A stretch of 64,000 bases of DNA from Klebsormidium nitens (lineage: Eukaryota > Streptophyta > Klebsormidiophyceae > Klebsormidiales > Klebsormidiaceae), in contig DF237104.1 in assembly GCA_000708835.1 (NCBI GenBank), positions 62,001 to 126,000 of the forward strand. The letters are read 5' to 3'. This document shows, piece by piece, positions 1 to 11,179 of the stretch. The translations under genes were made by a program, and so were the position numbers. Below the pieces are notes generated by a model. The model was not told the DNA's origin and made no database searches. It saw only the letters and a list, made by a program, of their open reading frames with translations. How positions within the stretch are numbered: position 1 is the stretch's first letter; each line of letters starts with the position of its first letter.

Positions 1-275
1 GGCGTGCTTTCAAACACGTTGACCGCCCTTCGAACACTGCAAACGGTCATCCCCTGCAAAGCCCGTCTTCCCTCGAATATCTCTGTCAAGGGGAAAAGCA
101 TTATCGAAGGGGCAAATACTCATCACGTGCTCGACCAGAATGCACGCAAAAACAGCTTGTTTCCCCCTCTTAAGGGTCCAAAAACTGTATGCCGACGTTA
201 CAAGACAAGCTGGGACTTCAACCAGCTTCGTCGCCCTAACATAAACCGGATCGTTTTGTATGCAAGCCAACTCAC

Positions 276-3200
276 CAGCACAGATTGTCCGGATACGTCA
301 TGCACACGTTCCATTCCGCGTCGGCCTGATCCTGCGCGGTCTTGAAGTCGGTCTCAAACGAGACCGCTACCGGGACTGTGTCCATTGCCCCGCAGTCGGG
401 GGTACACCCAAAGCGCCCAAATCCGTTGAACTCGATGGGGCGGTCGCAGACTCCATCGCCGCACACTGGGTCCGCCCAGATGGTATTCACAAACGTATCG
501 TTGATGTACGCGTAAATGTCGTTGGCGTACGTGAAGCTGCTGCCCTGAAAATAAAGAAGAGGGGAAATGTCACTTAAGCTACAGCACCCACGGTTGACAA
601 GCACAGTAGCAAAATTTAAGAGAGCAGTCTCAGCAATGTCCAACCATGGGGGAAAATGTCCTCAGCTACAGCCCCCATGGTTAGTCCTGCAGTCTCTTCC
701 ACAAAAAGCACGCAATACAAAAAAGCGGCCCAGTCATTCACAGGTCTTTATCATCATCACTGGATTGATGGAGCTCGAATAAAACATCCCGAACCCATCC
801 GAAACATTGACACCTTCCAATGGCAAAAACATTTATCACTACCCGGAAGCCATGGCATTAACAGTTCTAACAGAAGGATCCTCGGGCCCCTTGACCTCGC
901 ACCCAAGATGTCGTTTTTGACAGAGACTTCGGTAGCTTCCACAAAGGCGAAGAGAGTGGTATATCGTCGACTTCTGCAAACTTCGCACCTAATGACTTGC
1001 AGAGTGGCAGTGCAACATCTTGGGTGCGAGTTTAAGGTGCCCGAGGTGTGATTTTAGAGTACAAGCTGTGAACTGTTTGAAACACAAACAAGCGTGGCTC
1101 CAGCGCACCTCTGGCAGAATTGCAGAGTTGGCCGTGGTCAGCTGGTACACGAGCGCACTGTTCTGCTGCATGTACAGGACAGTCATGTACAGGCCCGTAA
1201 AGATAAGGAACGACAGCAGGTTGCAGTATTGCGTCTGCCGGTACTTGGTCTCCTTGATGATGTCATAGACGCGGGAGACAATTGTGCGATCCTGTCTGCG
1301 AGCACAAAGGAGGGAGACTCAATCGGGGCTGGTTAGCCAAAATAGAGAAGCATGATAAGAAGCTTGAATTGGGTCAGAGGGGGAGTGGCCTTGTGGACTG
1401 TTTCTGAAATATTCGACCTTCAAACGCCCATGCAGTAGCGAGAATTACTCACCCTCCACAAAGGGTCTGGTAGGGTGCACTGGCCTGCGGCATTTCTTTC
1501 CTGTCATGTGCACCCAAAGCTTGACCGCCCTGGATTTTAGAAGTGCTGCATCATGCTTTTGTGAGGGTCCCATCTTCGGCACGCTTACGAGATGCTGATG
1601 TTTGAACCTTTACTTTCTTGGCCGCGGCCGCAGAACAAGTTATATTATAGGGGCACATAACGCTGAAGCTCTATATCTGCAAATGCTTCCAAGATGTGTA
1701 ACCCACATCTTCTGTTTTTCTTCGATGTAACGCAGAACTTTGCAAGAGTGGCATACTGGGTTTGTAGACAGCAAAAGCCAAGCCTCGTTTAGCAGATTCC
1801 CACAGCCTACTGCTTCCGAGATAGCGGAAAGACTCCTGCTTGGAAGAAGGACAGGCCAAAGGGAAGAGCAACTAAGGAAAAAACTAGGATGCAAATGAAG
1901 GGAGGGGTTTATGCTTTGGTATTTTGACAGGAGCGGCATGCCCTGTTTCCTGTCTGATCACGTCTAAGATGCTTCGGCAAGTTTAGCCCACACCAAACAT
2001 CACAGAAATATGTGCTACACTGATGACAGATCAATGAGACATAGTGCTGCGTTCCCTTGTACATTGAAACGTGGTGGTCAAGCCGCGATCGCCTCATAAT
2101 GCCCCTGAAACCAATGTTTGACTGGCAAGCAAAATTTTCACCATGACCACTTTCATATCCAGAGAGCTCCTATTCACCAGTTCTTGGAATCTTTAACTTC
2201 CTCAGTCACATTCTTTTGCTCCAGGTCTCAGTCCTTTCTTTCAAGCCCTCGTACTTCTTGCTCTCTTACTCATTGATTCCCACCATCACAACCTTGGTCT
2301 CTTCTGCCCCTGCCCTCCAAAGACCTGAAGACAAGGTTTGACCACATGCCCACTGGCCCTACACATGCAGAAACTCCTCGCCAGGCACTAGGAAAGAACT
2401 CTTAAACAAGGAACAGGAAAGATTGCCAGACGTGACACTCACTCTTCGACGGCGTCGAGGCCATCCTCCAAGCCCAGCCGTCCGTACCGGAACTCTGCGT
2501 CCGAAGTGTCCGACTCTAGACCCGCCGGTAAGCGTCCTGCTGGCGGCCTTTTCCCATTGCTGAAAGCGGGGAGCTCGGGGGCTGCTTTGCCCTGCTCGGC
2601 AGCAAGCCTGGCCTCCTCTTCCCTCCGCTTCTGGTTCTTTTTCCTTTTCAAGATGACAATCTGCGTCGCCATCCTGTTGTTTGCGTCAATCAATCCAAAA
2701 ACAGCCCAAAGGGACACTAGGATGGTGTTGTCAGAGCTTGGAAAGGTACGTAAACGTGTATTCTTCTAGCTTCTTCTGCTTCAGATTCAAAGGTGTAGAA
2801 TGACAAGACCGCTCATGGCTTGTCTCAGAGAACAACCACTGCGCTTCTGAAAGTGCAGATTCGGAGCTAGGGAACTTCACAAATTACAGTAGCATCCTGA
2901 CTTTTATGTCCCCAGGGACAACGAATTTGTTTGAGCCGCGCCTGCGCTGCTGTAAATGCTGCAGCGACATGATGTCTACCGAATAGAACGGAACATCACC
3001 AACAGTACGGTGCTCTAAATGCCTTCAATGTCCCAACTTGGAATTGCACGTCCTCTGAAAGAAGCCATATTCAAGAGTACAGCTTATACGGTAGCTGGCT
3101 GCTCCAATACTGCTCAGCACGGAGGCCTTTCTTCACGGTGGTCTCTTGGTCAGGACTCAGGTAGGACTACAGTGCGTCATTGTCAGTCTTCAGTCTGATA

Positions 3201-6200
3201 CTAGCAGTGATGGTACATAGTACATACGGTACTACAGGCAGCCGTCCATGGTGGCGTGCCGCGCTGGCATCCCACACTGACGTCCAAGGCTCAAGCCAGC
3301 TTTTCGTCTCTCATCATTCACGGCATGATCCTGTTCCGTACGACTGCCGGGATTGCTCTGTACGGAAATTGTCAGCTGTCGCAACCGCCATTTTCGCACA
3401 TGGCCCGGCGTGACACGTGAGCACGAGATATTAACTTGATGCACGCGTCGTACGGTCTCGGAAGCTGCATGACCGATTTACACCCGCGGAAAAGTACTAA
3501 AAGCGCCAGGTTAGGACAGGGTTTAGAGTAGTCTAATGCAATCTCAGTCGGGAATAAACCCGGTTCTCAGAAATAAGGACAGCCGAGAAGATACTGGACT
3601 GCCACAATCACTAGGTGTGAAAACCTTGCGAAGCGTTTCATTCCTTAATTGGCGGCCCATATGCACGTGATTCGTGAAGAGTCGAAGACCCGATTAGGGG
3701 CGGGCCGCGGGGTGCAGTCAAGTTCAAGCTAGGTTGCCTACTCCTGGTCCCTAGGGGCCCGGCCAGGGCATGTTGACTAACGAAATTGCGGTTTGGGGGT
3801 TATCAAAATTGGACGTGTGAAAGCGTGTTGGAGCTTGTCAATGTTAGGTTAGTATAGGTGTTTTGGGTTGAGCTTTTCCCCGAGCACGAAATGGAATCGA
3901 GAAGGATCCGGGGCGCTCAACCGGCCACCCAACGAAATGCAGGGATCGCCCTAGAAACCGCATGTGCAGTGCATTTATAGCCCTGACAAGACCGTTTTCA
4001 TATGTTGACAGACGCTTATATACGATCGGCCAATCAATATAGGTACCGAGAACCCGACTCGACTGCCTAGCATCGAGCACTGCAGAATGTTCGATGGACC
4101 GTCAGATCGAGCTGGATGCCATGATAAGTCGCCAGTCATGTTCTGATATGGACCAGCCAAACCAATGAATCAGAACGTGGCTCTGTATTCCGTATCGCTC
4201 TCTGAAAGCCAGGGCTGCGGACTTGAGCGAAGCCGCTGTAGAGCAATAATTGTCTGGCAACAGAGGGGAGTGGATTGCATCTGAGGATTTCATCCGTGCT
4301 TCAAAGTTTACCATAATCAAAAATCAACAATCACGGCATGGATGTGTCTTCTTGAAGCAAAGGAATTCAAAGGCCCAAGCTCATTCGTCTCTCATCCTGT
4401 TGTTGCCCCACTTGCCCAAAGCCCGGCCGTCACAGAACTGGATCTCTTGTCGGCACATCTGCTGACCCGCCCACTTCAACATAAGTCAATCGTCAAGAAC
4501 GCTTCTGCCAGTATGGCCTTTCCACTACAAATGATGGCAGATGGCACAAGCGAAGTCGACCGCACATCTCGAGTCGAGGAAATTTTAGTGGTGCGACGGC
4601 TCGTAATCTCGGACCCTTGCTTCCGCAATGCTTCTGACCTGCAGTTTCATTCAGGCCCGTCGAACACTTCCGCCCCTACGGCCCCCTTTTTCATGTTTCT
4701 TCATCTTCGTTTACTCTGCCGGCTCAAGTGCGTCTCTTCTGCCCCCCCCGAGTGCGCCGTCTCGTGCACCTCCGCCGATATTTTGTTGACCTCGTACAGG
4801 ATGCCCAGAGAGAAGAGCAAACTGCAAAGGTGAAGCGGTACATTGAACACTCATTACAGCAGATCGCTTCGAGCTCGTTGCTTCTCTTGCGTCGTGGCAA
4901 TCCGTTCCAGTAGGAGCAGACATTTTTGTCGCACTTCAAATGGTAAGATGCCGCCTGAGAGCTTCTCACCTTTGAACTCGTCTTCTCTTGCCTCTCTTGC
5001 CTCCAAAGGAGTTCTCTCTTGCAGTTCGTCAAAGTGTTATCCTACTTAAGTCTGACGTTTTCTCTCTTTCATTGGTGTAGAGTGGCTGCTGAGTGCAGCT
5101 TCTGATATTCTCTAGTTTCTGCCGAAAGAGCGGATTCGAAAGGCCGTATTTCTTGGCTTGTCCACGTTTGGTCTGGGGTATCACGCTTCCGTTGGTTGAA
5201 GAGTTTCCAGTTTCGGTGAAAACGACGCAATCCAAAATCAAGTCTTTGTCAACCAAGGACCTTAAGCACGAAGCGCAAAGAAAAGGGTGGTCGCAAGTTG
5301 GCTAAGCTTCGCATTTAAAGTGTCCAAGCGTTTGCGCGCTAGAATGCAGCATGCAGTCAGCAGCCTGGGAGGAGTCGGGCAATCAACGCGGCAACTGGTG
5401 AAGGCTCCAGAAGTGAACGCAAGCGCGCCACAAAGGAACCTCAATCCAGCGTAAGCGACACATTTTAGAATCCAATTGTAAACCTTTCAGCTCCGCTTAC
5501 CACGTGGTTGCCGAGACTCTGTGGACACTGAGAGCCGCAGCCTCCGCAATTAGCAGGGAAACAATCACTGCAACCACAAAATGGAACAAGGTTTTGGGTC
5601 AGCTCGTATAAGTACTCGTTCTGTGTTGGTCCGACCGGCCATTCTCTTATTTCATCTCAAGAGTTCGTGAAGAGGGGTCCAGGCCTTTTGACCAACACGT
5701 TTAACCACTGCAACTTGAAGCTCATGGGCAGATGTGCGGAGCTTGAACCAACATACTTGATTAACGCGGTTAATGAGGGCAGTTCAGCAGGATCTCACTG
5801 ATGAGGGTTTGCAAAGCGACGCATCCAAGAAGAGAAGACCGTGAGCGGATCTTGTGACCGATTGCAGCAGACGACGTGATTGGAGAAAGGAACATCAGCT
5901 TCGCCCCTACATCCCTAAGATCCTAAAACCCTTTCGTGATGGGTAGACTTGAAAGCACAGAAAATTTAGTGATATCAGGGAAGGGCTTTGAGTCCCGCAA
6001 TATCGACAAGTTTTCCGTTTGTTGAAGCAGACCGGTCATTGGTTGAAAAGCAAAACGTTCACTTCAACATCACGACTTTGGCCCGAGTGAGACCATTGGG
6101 AAAACGACTTTTCGTTGACACCAACGAACTGAGCCGCAGACCGCCAATACCAATTCATTGCTGGTGACGAATCGAGTATCTTTTCAACGTCCATCGCCCA

Positions 6201-7151
6201 AAAGCAAAGAGCGCTTACCGTGGGGCCAGCCCGCCCTCCCCTTGGCTGTCTCCTCGAAGTTACCGGCAAACTGTACGAAGAACAAGGCGATGTAATGACT
6301 TGTAGAAGCGGTCATTTTCGACGATGGGAGGACAAGCAAAAAAAGAACCGGTAGTCATCCGAGCCACAGTCCGCCGACCCACCAAAAGCAGTGGGCTAAC
6401 AGATCGCTGCGCTATTTCTTCCCCAAGAGACCGGAAAGTGCGCAATCTGAATGCAAGTTAGCTCTGAAAGATAACGGGACCTGGGATCACAATACCAGCA
6501 ACACAACTTGAAGCTTCGCTTATTGGGGTTGCAAACGAAGCGGGAGCCTCAGTCCAATAAGTGAAAGGGGAACCAAACACAGCTCGGCATCTCGGTCGAT
6601 CCAGAAATTTCTTTAAGTGTCTTTTGCGTTTGGGTACATCACCAGATCAACTCTTTCCTCTTCCTTTCGCAGGGATTCCCGGGGCTTCTAATCAAACGGT
6701 AGATATGAGTGGTAAATTATCCATGTAAGACTCTCAATCTTCATTTTGTCACTCGCAGAACGAAGACGCATTCCATTTAAGGCACAACAACAAGTACAAC
6801 CAAAGGGATCCCTCAGCATAGACACACACACAAGGAGAGAGGAGCTCGTGAGCTTCCCCAAGACTGTGGCATGTGTCAGGACACATAGGAACGTACCCGT
6901 TGCTCCTGAAGTACCGATTCCGGCAAAACACAGTGTGGAGGGGAAAACACGAAGATCCTTCACAAGACCAGGGGGATCCCTCACCGTAAGCGCAAAAAGG
7001 AAAAGGAAGGAGCTGACGAGTCCCCCAACAATGGTCAGCAGTTCGGAGGACGCGAGCTGCGCCTTGAACACCTGCTGCGCCGTCAGCGTGAGCAGAAACA
7101 GCACCAGCGACGAGAACATGGACGTGCCTGGGCTGGCGGCTTCGGCGCGCG
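276..7151 (-). CDS. Multi-pass membrane protein with Cys-rich extracellular module (partial model)
   Basis: Four exons fit together in phase: 7151..6985, 2765..2443, 1295..1109 and 544..276. The first encodes two hydrophobic helices (FSSLVLFLLTLTAQQVF and LLTIVGGLVSSFLFLFAL). The second carries another hydrophobic stretch (ILVSLWAVFGLIDA), then a basic, charged cytoplasmic-like linker (ILKRKKNQKRREEEARLA). The third has a clear transmembrane helix (LLSFLIFTGLYMTVLYM). The fourth begins a non-cytoplasmic domain with FVNTIWADPVCGDGVCDRP and a second Cys pair in FGRFGCTPDCG. The last exon ends in phase 2 at a GTGAGT donor, so the protein continues past the left edge. The order of charged linker, helix and Cys-rich extracellular domain recalls large algal channel-like or receptor-like membrane proteins, but I cannot assign a family. 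The 4.2 kb gap between exons 1 and 2 may hide another exon. The start is not proven: an ATG-G at 8674..8671 before a GTGAGC donor would join in phase and give MARAEAASPG. Exon calls are fairly sure; function is unknown. Confidence 0.55.
562..686. repeat. Small tandem duplication upstream of a membrane-protein exon
   Basis: The stretch around 562-600 (aaatgtcac..agctacagc..ccacggtt) recurs in altered form at about 650-686. It lies in the intron just upstream, in gene sense, of the exon 544..276. It is a short, decayed direct duplication. Confidence 0.4.
6795..6870 (-). repeat. Decayed copy of an exon end and donor (membrane-protein gene)
   Basis: The donor end of exon 7151..6985 (gggatccctcaccgtaagcg on the plus strand, continuing to gagtccccca) has a diverged copy here, beginning gggatccctcagcatag and continuing to gagcttccccaag. 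The copy lies inside the intron, downstream of the real exon in gene sense, so it is a decoy of the exon-intron junction. Confidence 0.45.
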
Positions 7152-9274
7152 CTGGAAAATAGCAAAGAAAGATAATGGGATTCAGTTACGGTTTTGTGGT
7201 TGATTGGCGTGCTTTGAACTTGAATGGTGGGAGGCCTGCGTTCCTTATAAGGGGTTTGGAGTGGCAGCCTTGGCTTGCAATGGATGATATGCAAACATGG
7301 TTTGATTAACTGTTGATTCGACGTTGACACATTGCTGAGAGATTGAAGTAAAAGGGGCTTTTGGGCCGGGGCAAGGGTGCGAACGGTCAAAGTCTGGGCT
7401 TGGCGCCTCAACCCATGCACGAGAAGAACGCAGGAATCTTGGCTATACTTTGGCCCTACTTTATGCTCTGAAATGATGTTTGAGGGGCTGGCTCTTGATC
7501 TGCGGTGGCAAACGGTGAATGCAGACGGTGAATGACCGTACTGGAGTTAAAAGCATAGCAAGAGGTTCAATTGTCCAAAAATCAAAACAGCGATTCTAAG
7601 CAATGCCAGCAGGGCAGGGCTGATCGGTGGAGTGTGGTTAATTTGACAGGTGGTGATGTTAGAAGTAGATTTATCAATTGGGTAGGAAGGAAGCAGAAAC
7701 CCCATTCTGCAAGCGGAAGCAATTATGGCGGAATAAGGCGCCTTAGGTGCCCGCCTGGAAGCATGTCAGATCCCCCTGTCTAAGCCCCCTGCCAGAATAA
7801 TACGCTCAGCAGGGATAAGGATGGGAGACAGCGGCCGTGGATGGCTCAAAGAAGAGAGTGGAGTGGTGAGGCCCTTAGGAGCATTGCAACTGTAATTCTC
7901 CAGCAGACTCAGCACTAGAGCAAGCGGAGTTTCTGAAGTTAGGCCAATGAGACGGGCAGATCTTTTGGAGCACATTGTGCTGAAAACCAAAGGCAATGGG
8001 AATTGCCTGTGCCTAAAGAAGGCTGCGCTCAAGCTTGATCAAGCACTGCGGAGAGAAAGGCCAGAGTGGCAGTGGTAACTTTGCAGCAGGATTGTTCCTC
8101 GCACGTTTTTTCAAACCAAGGATCTCGTCAACAGCTACATGAGCAAGAATGAACGCGGTATTTTGTATGGATTACAGAATGCACCGCCATCCACGATAGT
8201 GCGGGCGATCAGATCCTGATACCTGACGATAAACTCGAAGGAGCTCGCAGTTAACAACATACATGGCTGAAGCCCAATTCGGGGTCCCAATGAGACAAAA
8301 TTTTGCAGCTGCCCTAGATGACCACATAAGCAGCTTCTTTTCACCAGTGCCCAATGCCAGCAGCAAGCCCATAGGACAAGAATGGTTTAAACACGAATCA
8401 GCTTGTCAAAAACATGAATTGCCTTTGGCAAATGCAAGAACAAGCCTCAATTTCCATGACACCGATCTAAGTGCGAAAATCCACAAAGGGTTTTTTCAAA
8501 GGATACACATACCAAAAGTAGGAAGCTGCGAACAGCATCAGCTCGCGGGAGCGGAAATACGATTGCCCAAGCTTTTGGCAACCGCTAGCACCTCCAAGAA
8601 CGTGGAGGAAGGACGTTCCCTTAACGTGCGACATAACATAAGAGCTATAGTAGGGCCGCTCGATGCTCACCCATCTTGTAAACCTTGCAACACCCAGTAG
8701 TCAAAAGCGATCAAGCTTGACCATTGGAAGTCCCACTCTTGTCAGGAGAGCCTCCTCTGAATACCAACAAACACCACTAGCCAGCGCACATTGTAGAATA
8801 CTATTAAGATCTGCATGAATAGGAACTTGGAAGCTTGATTCTACGCTAGCGAAACTCTCTCTAGAGCTTCATGATACATGAATCATGATAGTGGCGCGCC
8901 GCGCAAGAAGGGCGGCCGCGATAGGACTAATAGGAACGGGGCGGCCACGCAAAATCCATTAGGCGTACGTCTAATGAAGATGTGCGGCACTGCACAGCCG
9001 TCAGATATGGCTCATGCATTCCGTTACACCGTCCGATACGGCTGCAATCAGAGCTCAAAACTTAGCTATGCCAAGTGTCGTCATGACTGCTGCCCTAGTA
9101 AATGAGATGGAAGCCCCTGCTGACTGCCACGTGTTCGTTTTTCATGGGTCACAACCGAGTCTACCTATACCTATTGTCCCCGTGGTGCACGTGGGCACCG
9201 GACTCGGCTACTCGAGATCTATCCTGGAGTGTATTAAAGGTTGCCCTCTCTCTAGCCTCTGATGTGGTATGTAA
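7152..9274. other. Intergenic or 5' region without a supported gene
   Basis: Short open frames on both strands show no recognisable domain and no chain of phased exons. The only point of interest is a possible one-codon first exon for the minus-strand membrane protein (ATG at 8674, followed by a GTGAGC donor). Nothing else is supported. Confidence 0.4.
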
Positions 9275-10163
9275 GGGAAGGGTCATTTTGAAGCGGTACC
9301 CCCCGTAGTCGCTGTGGAGCCCTTTTGGGTCGAGGACCCTTGTGCCCCCCCCTTACTCACCAGCCCTGCTCGCTCAAGTCCCAAGTTCCCCCCCCATGCC
9401 TTCGGAACCTTGGAAGGTTCTAAGTCCCCCCCCCATTCACAGGCTTGGGGATTGTGGATATATTAGATGTATTTAGCGGATTTTGTTTTCTGCTGAGTCC
9501 TACAGTAACCTATTATGCAGGGGTTTTTTCACAATTGTGAAAATTCTGCTTTGAAATTGGCTTAAACCACCACCCGGAGTATAAAATCGGGCAAACTCAA
9601 AATGCTGACGTGGCATTCTCGTTGAACGGCCACCAAAATTCAAAATTGCCGAGGGCGCACGGTTATGAAACTTGCAAAATTAAGCTTATAGTACGACTTT
9701 TCAGGACCGTTTCTTCACCATTTTCGGCGGTTCTTCTTTCAATCAGTCTGGAACAGTGAGCCTTGCAAGGCCGCATCAAACCGCCGCGAGAAACGATTAA
9801 AGACAGCTCAATTTTGAGTGAGCAGTGGCATTTCTCATGTTAGAGTCATATGGATGCGCCACAGTCCAAATTTCAAGTTTCGGAGTTCCGAGACCCGGAA
9901 CTGACGGAATGTGGGTCCCACACCTATTTATACCCGGGGTGGTGGTTTAAAACCCGTCATTAATTAACAGGCTCCAGCACACAAATTTCCCCCTCCGACC
10001 TCTAGCCATCGAGGTCTGCACAGGCTCCCCCCCCATATAGCTACATGTCCTTCAAGGGGTATCAAGCCCCCTCCCCTTCATGACTCGATGTTTCAGTCTT
10101 GGTTCCAGGTACCCCCCCCTCAACAGCGACTACGGGGGGTACCGCTTCAAAATGACCCTTCCC
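9275..10163. mobile_element. Non-autonomous TIR transposon with TAA target duplication (Harbinger-like)
   Basis: The two ends form perfect 41 bp inverted repeats (9275..9315 and 10123..10163), beginning GGGAAGGGTCATTTTGAAGC. They are flanked by a direct TAA at 9272..9274 and at 10164..10166. A 3 bp TAA/TTA target duplication with G-rich termini is typical of PIF/Harbinger elements. The 889 bp interior has no transposase frame and several C-homopolymer tracts, so it would depend on a transposase elsewhere. The perfect arm identity suggests a recent insertion. The superfamily assignment rests on the duplication length and termini only. Confidence 0.75.
9566..9946. mobile_element. Nested 381 bp element with TTAA flanks
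   Basis: Inside the larger element lies a second inverted-repeat pair of about 20 bp (ACCACCACCCGGAGTATAAA at 9566..9585, matched inversely at 9927..9946 with two mismatches). Both ends abut TTAA (9562..9565 and 9947..9950), as in TTAA-targeting elements of the piggyBac type. There is no coding capacity. It may instead be an internal palindrome of the outer element, but the flanking TTAA pair favours a nested insertion. Confidence 0.5.
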
Positions 10164-11179
10164 TAATATGTACTACTAAGGTAGGTACTAAAGCACCGGA
10201 CCAGAACCTGTACAAAACTAAGTGAGGCTAGGGCTCGAGCAAAGTGCGCGGCGCGTAGTGCACATGCTCGTTTAGATTCTAGAAGCCGCTCAGAGGGGGT
10301 CAAAAATTACTGCAGTGAGCGTTCATGAGGATCGGGTGTCACTAATGGTCATGAGCTGTCAATGACGTCGAGAATGCGTCTCATCTGCGTAGCGCGTATG
10401 TAGTATGTAGTATGTAGTATTACACATTCCGGACAGCCAAGTCAACAGCCCGCTACCGAGACGAATCATCAATGATCAAAGTAAGTCAGGATACTGTTGT
10501 GAAACCATTCTAATCAATTGCGAGTTGTCACTCTGTGATCAGTGGTACCTGACCAATAACCTCTTTGCTCCCATGATGATCCAGTAGTACTCATTGCACG
10601 CTGGCATGTTCGGTAGGGCGGCCGGATTCCGCTACCAATTACCACCAGCTGGATCGGAGGATCTGTCCACCACATGCATATGCTTCCATCCGTTCCGAGC
10701 GTCACATGATGATGAGCGTCACATCCGGGAGGCGGCGCCTGGCGGCGCTAAATCCTGACTGCTCACAACCAACACTGCAACAGTGGCAATACTATGCCTG
10801 CCCATGAGCCAGATGAGCATGTGGCTGCAATTGAGCTTGCAGAAGCTGGCCGTAACCACTTGATGAAGCTGCAGCATCAGGGCGAGTCCTCTGTGATGAG
10901 TGCTCTGCAGGCTGGCCGAGTCCGTGGGGTCATGCAAACTCATGCAGTGCTTTCCCAAGGTGATTTGGTTTTTCAATCCAGCACATAGGTACCTACGCAG
11001 CACTTTTCGCCAGCATGTCCCTGGATCCATAGGCTGGGAAGTGAAACTCACATTCAACACTCGAATCGATTCACTACAAGTCCGGTTCAATCATCCTGGT
11101 CGCGCCCCAGTAACCATTCCAGCTGGCCCCCAGCTGCTCTTTTGTAATCTGATCAAGGTGCAAGGAGCTCAAAGTCTCC
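10164..11179. other. Region upstream of the amidase gene
   Basis: No coding exon is supported. A short GTATGTA-type microsatellite lies at about 10396..10420. The 5' untranslated region and promoter of the plus-strand amidase must lie within this kilobase, but I see no diagnostic core element. Confidence 0.4.

Noticed and set aside
1-275. Open frames on both strands at the left edge
   Set aside because: They lie past a GTGAGT donor and show no continuation of the membrane-protein sequence, so they are probably intron.
6749-7420. A 223-codon minus-strand open frame overlapping the membrane-protein exon
   Set aside because: The phased exon 7151..6985 uses another frame with two hydrophobic helices. 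The long frame runs through the acceptor and lacks any domain.
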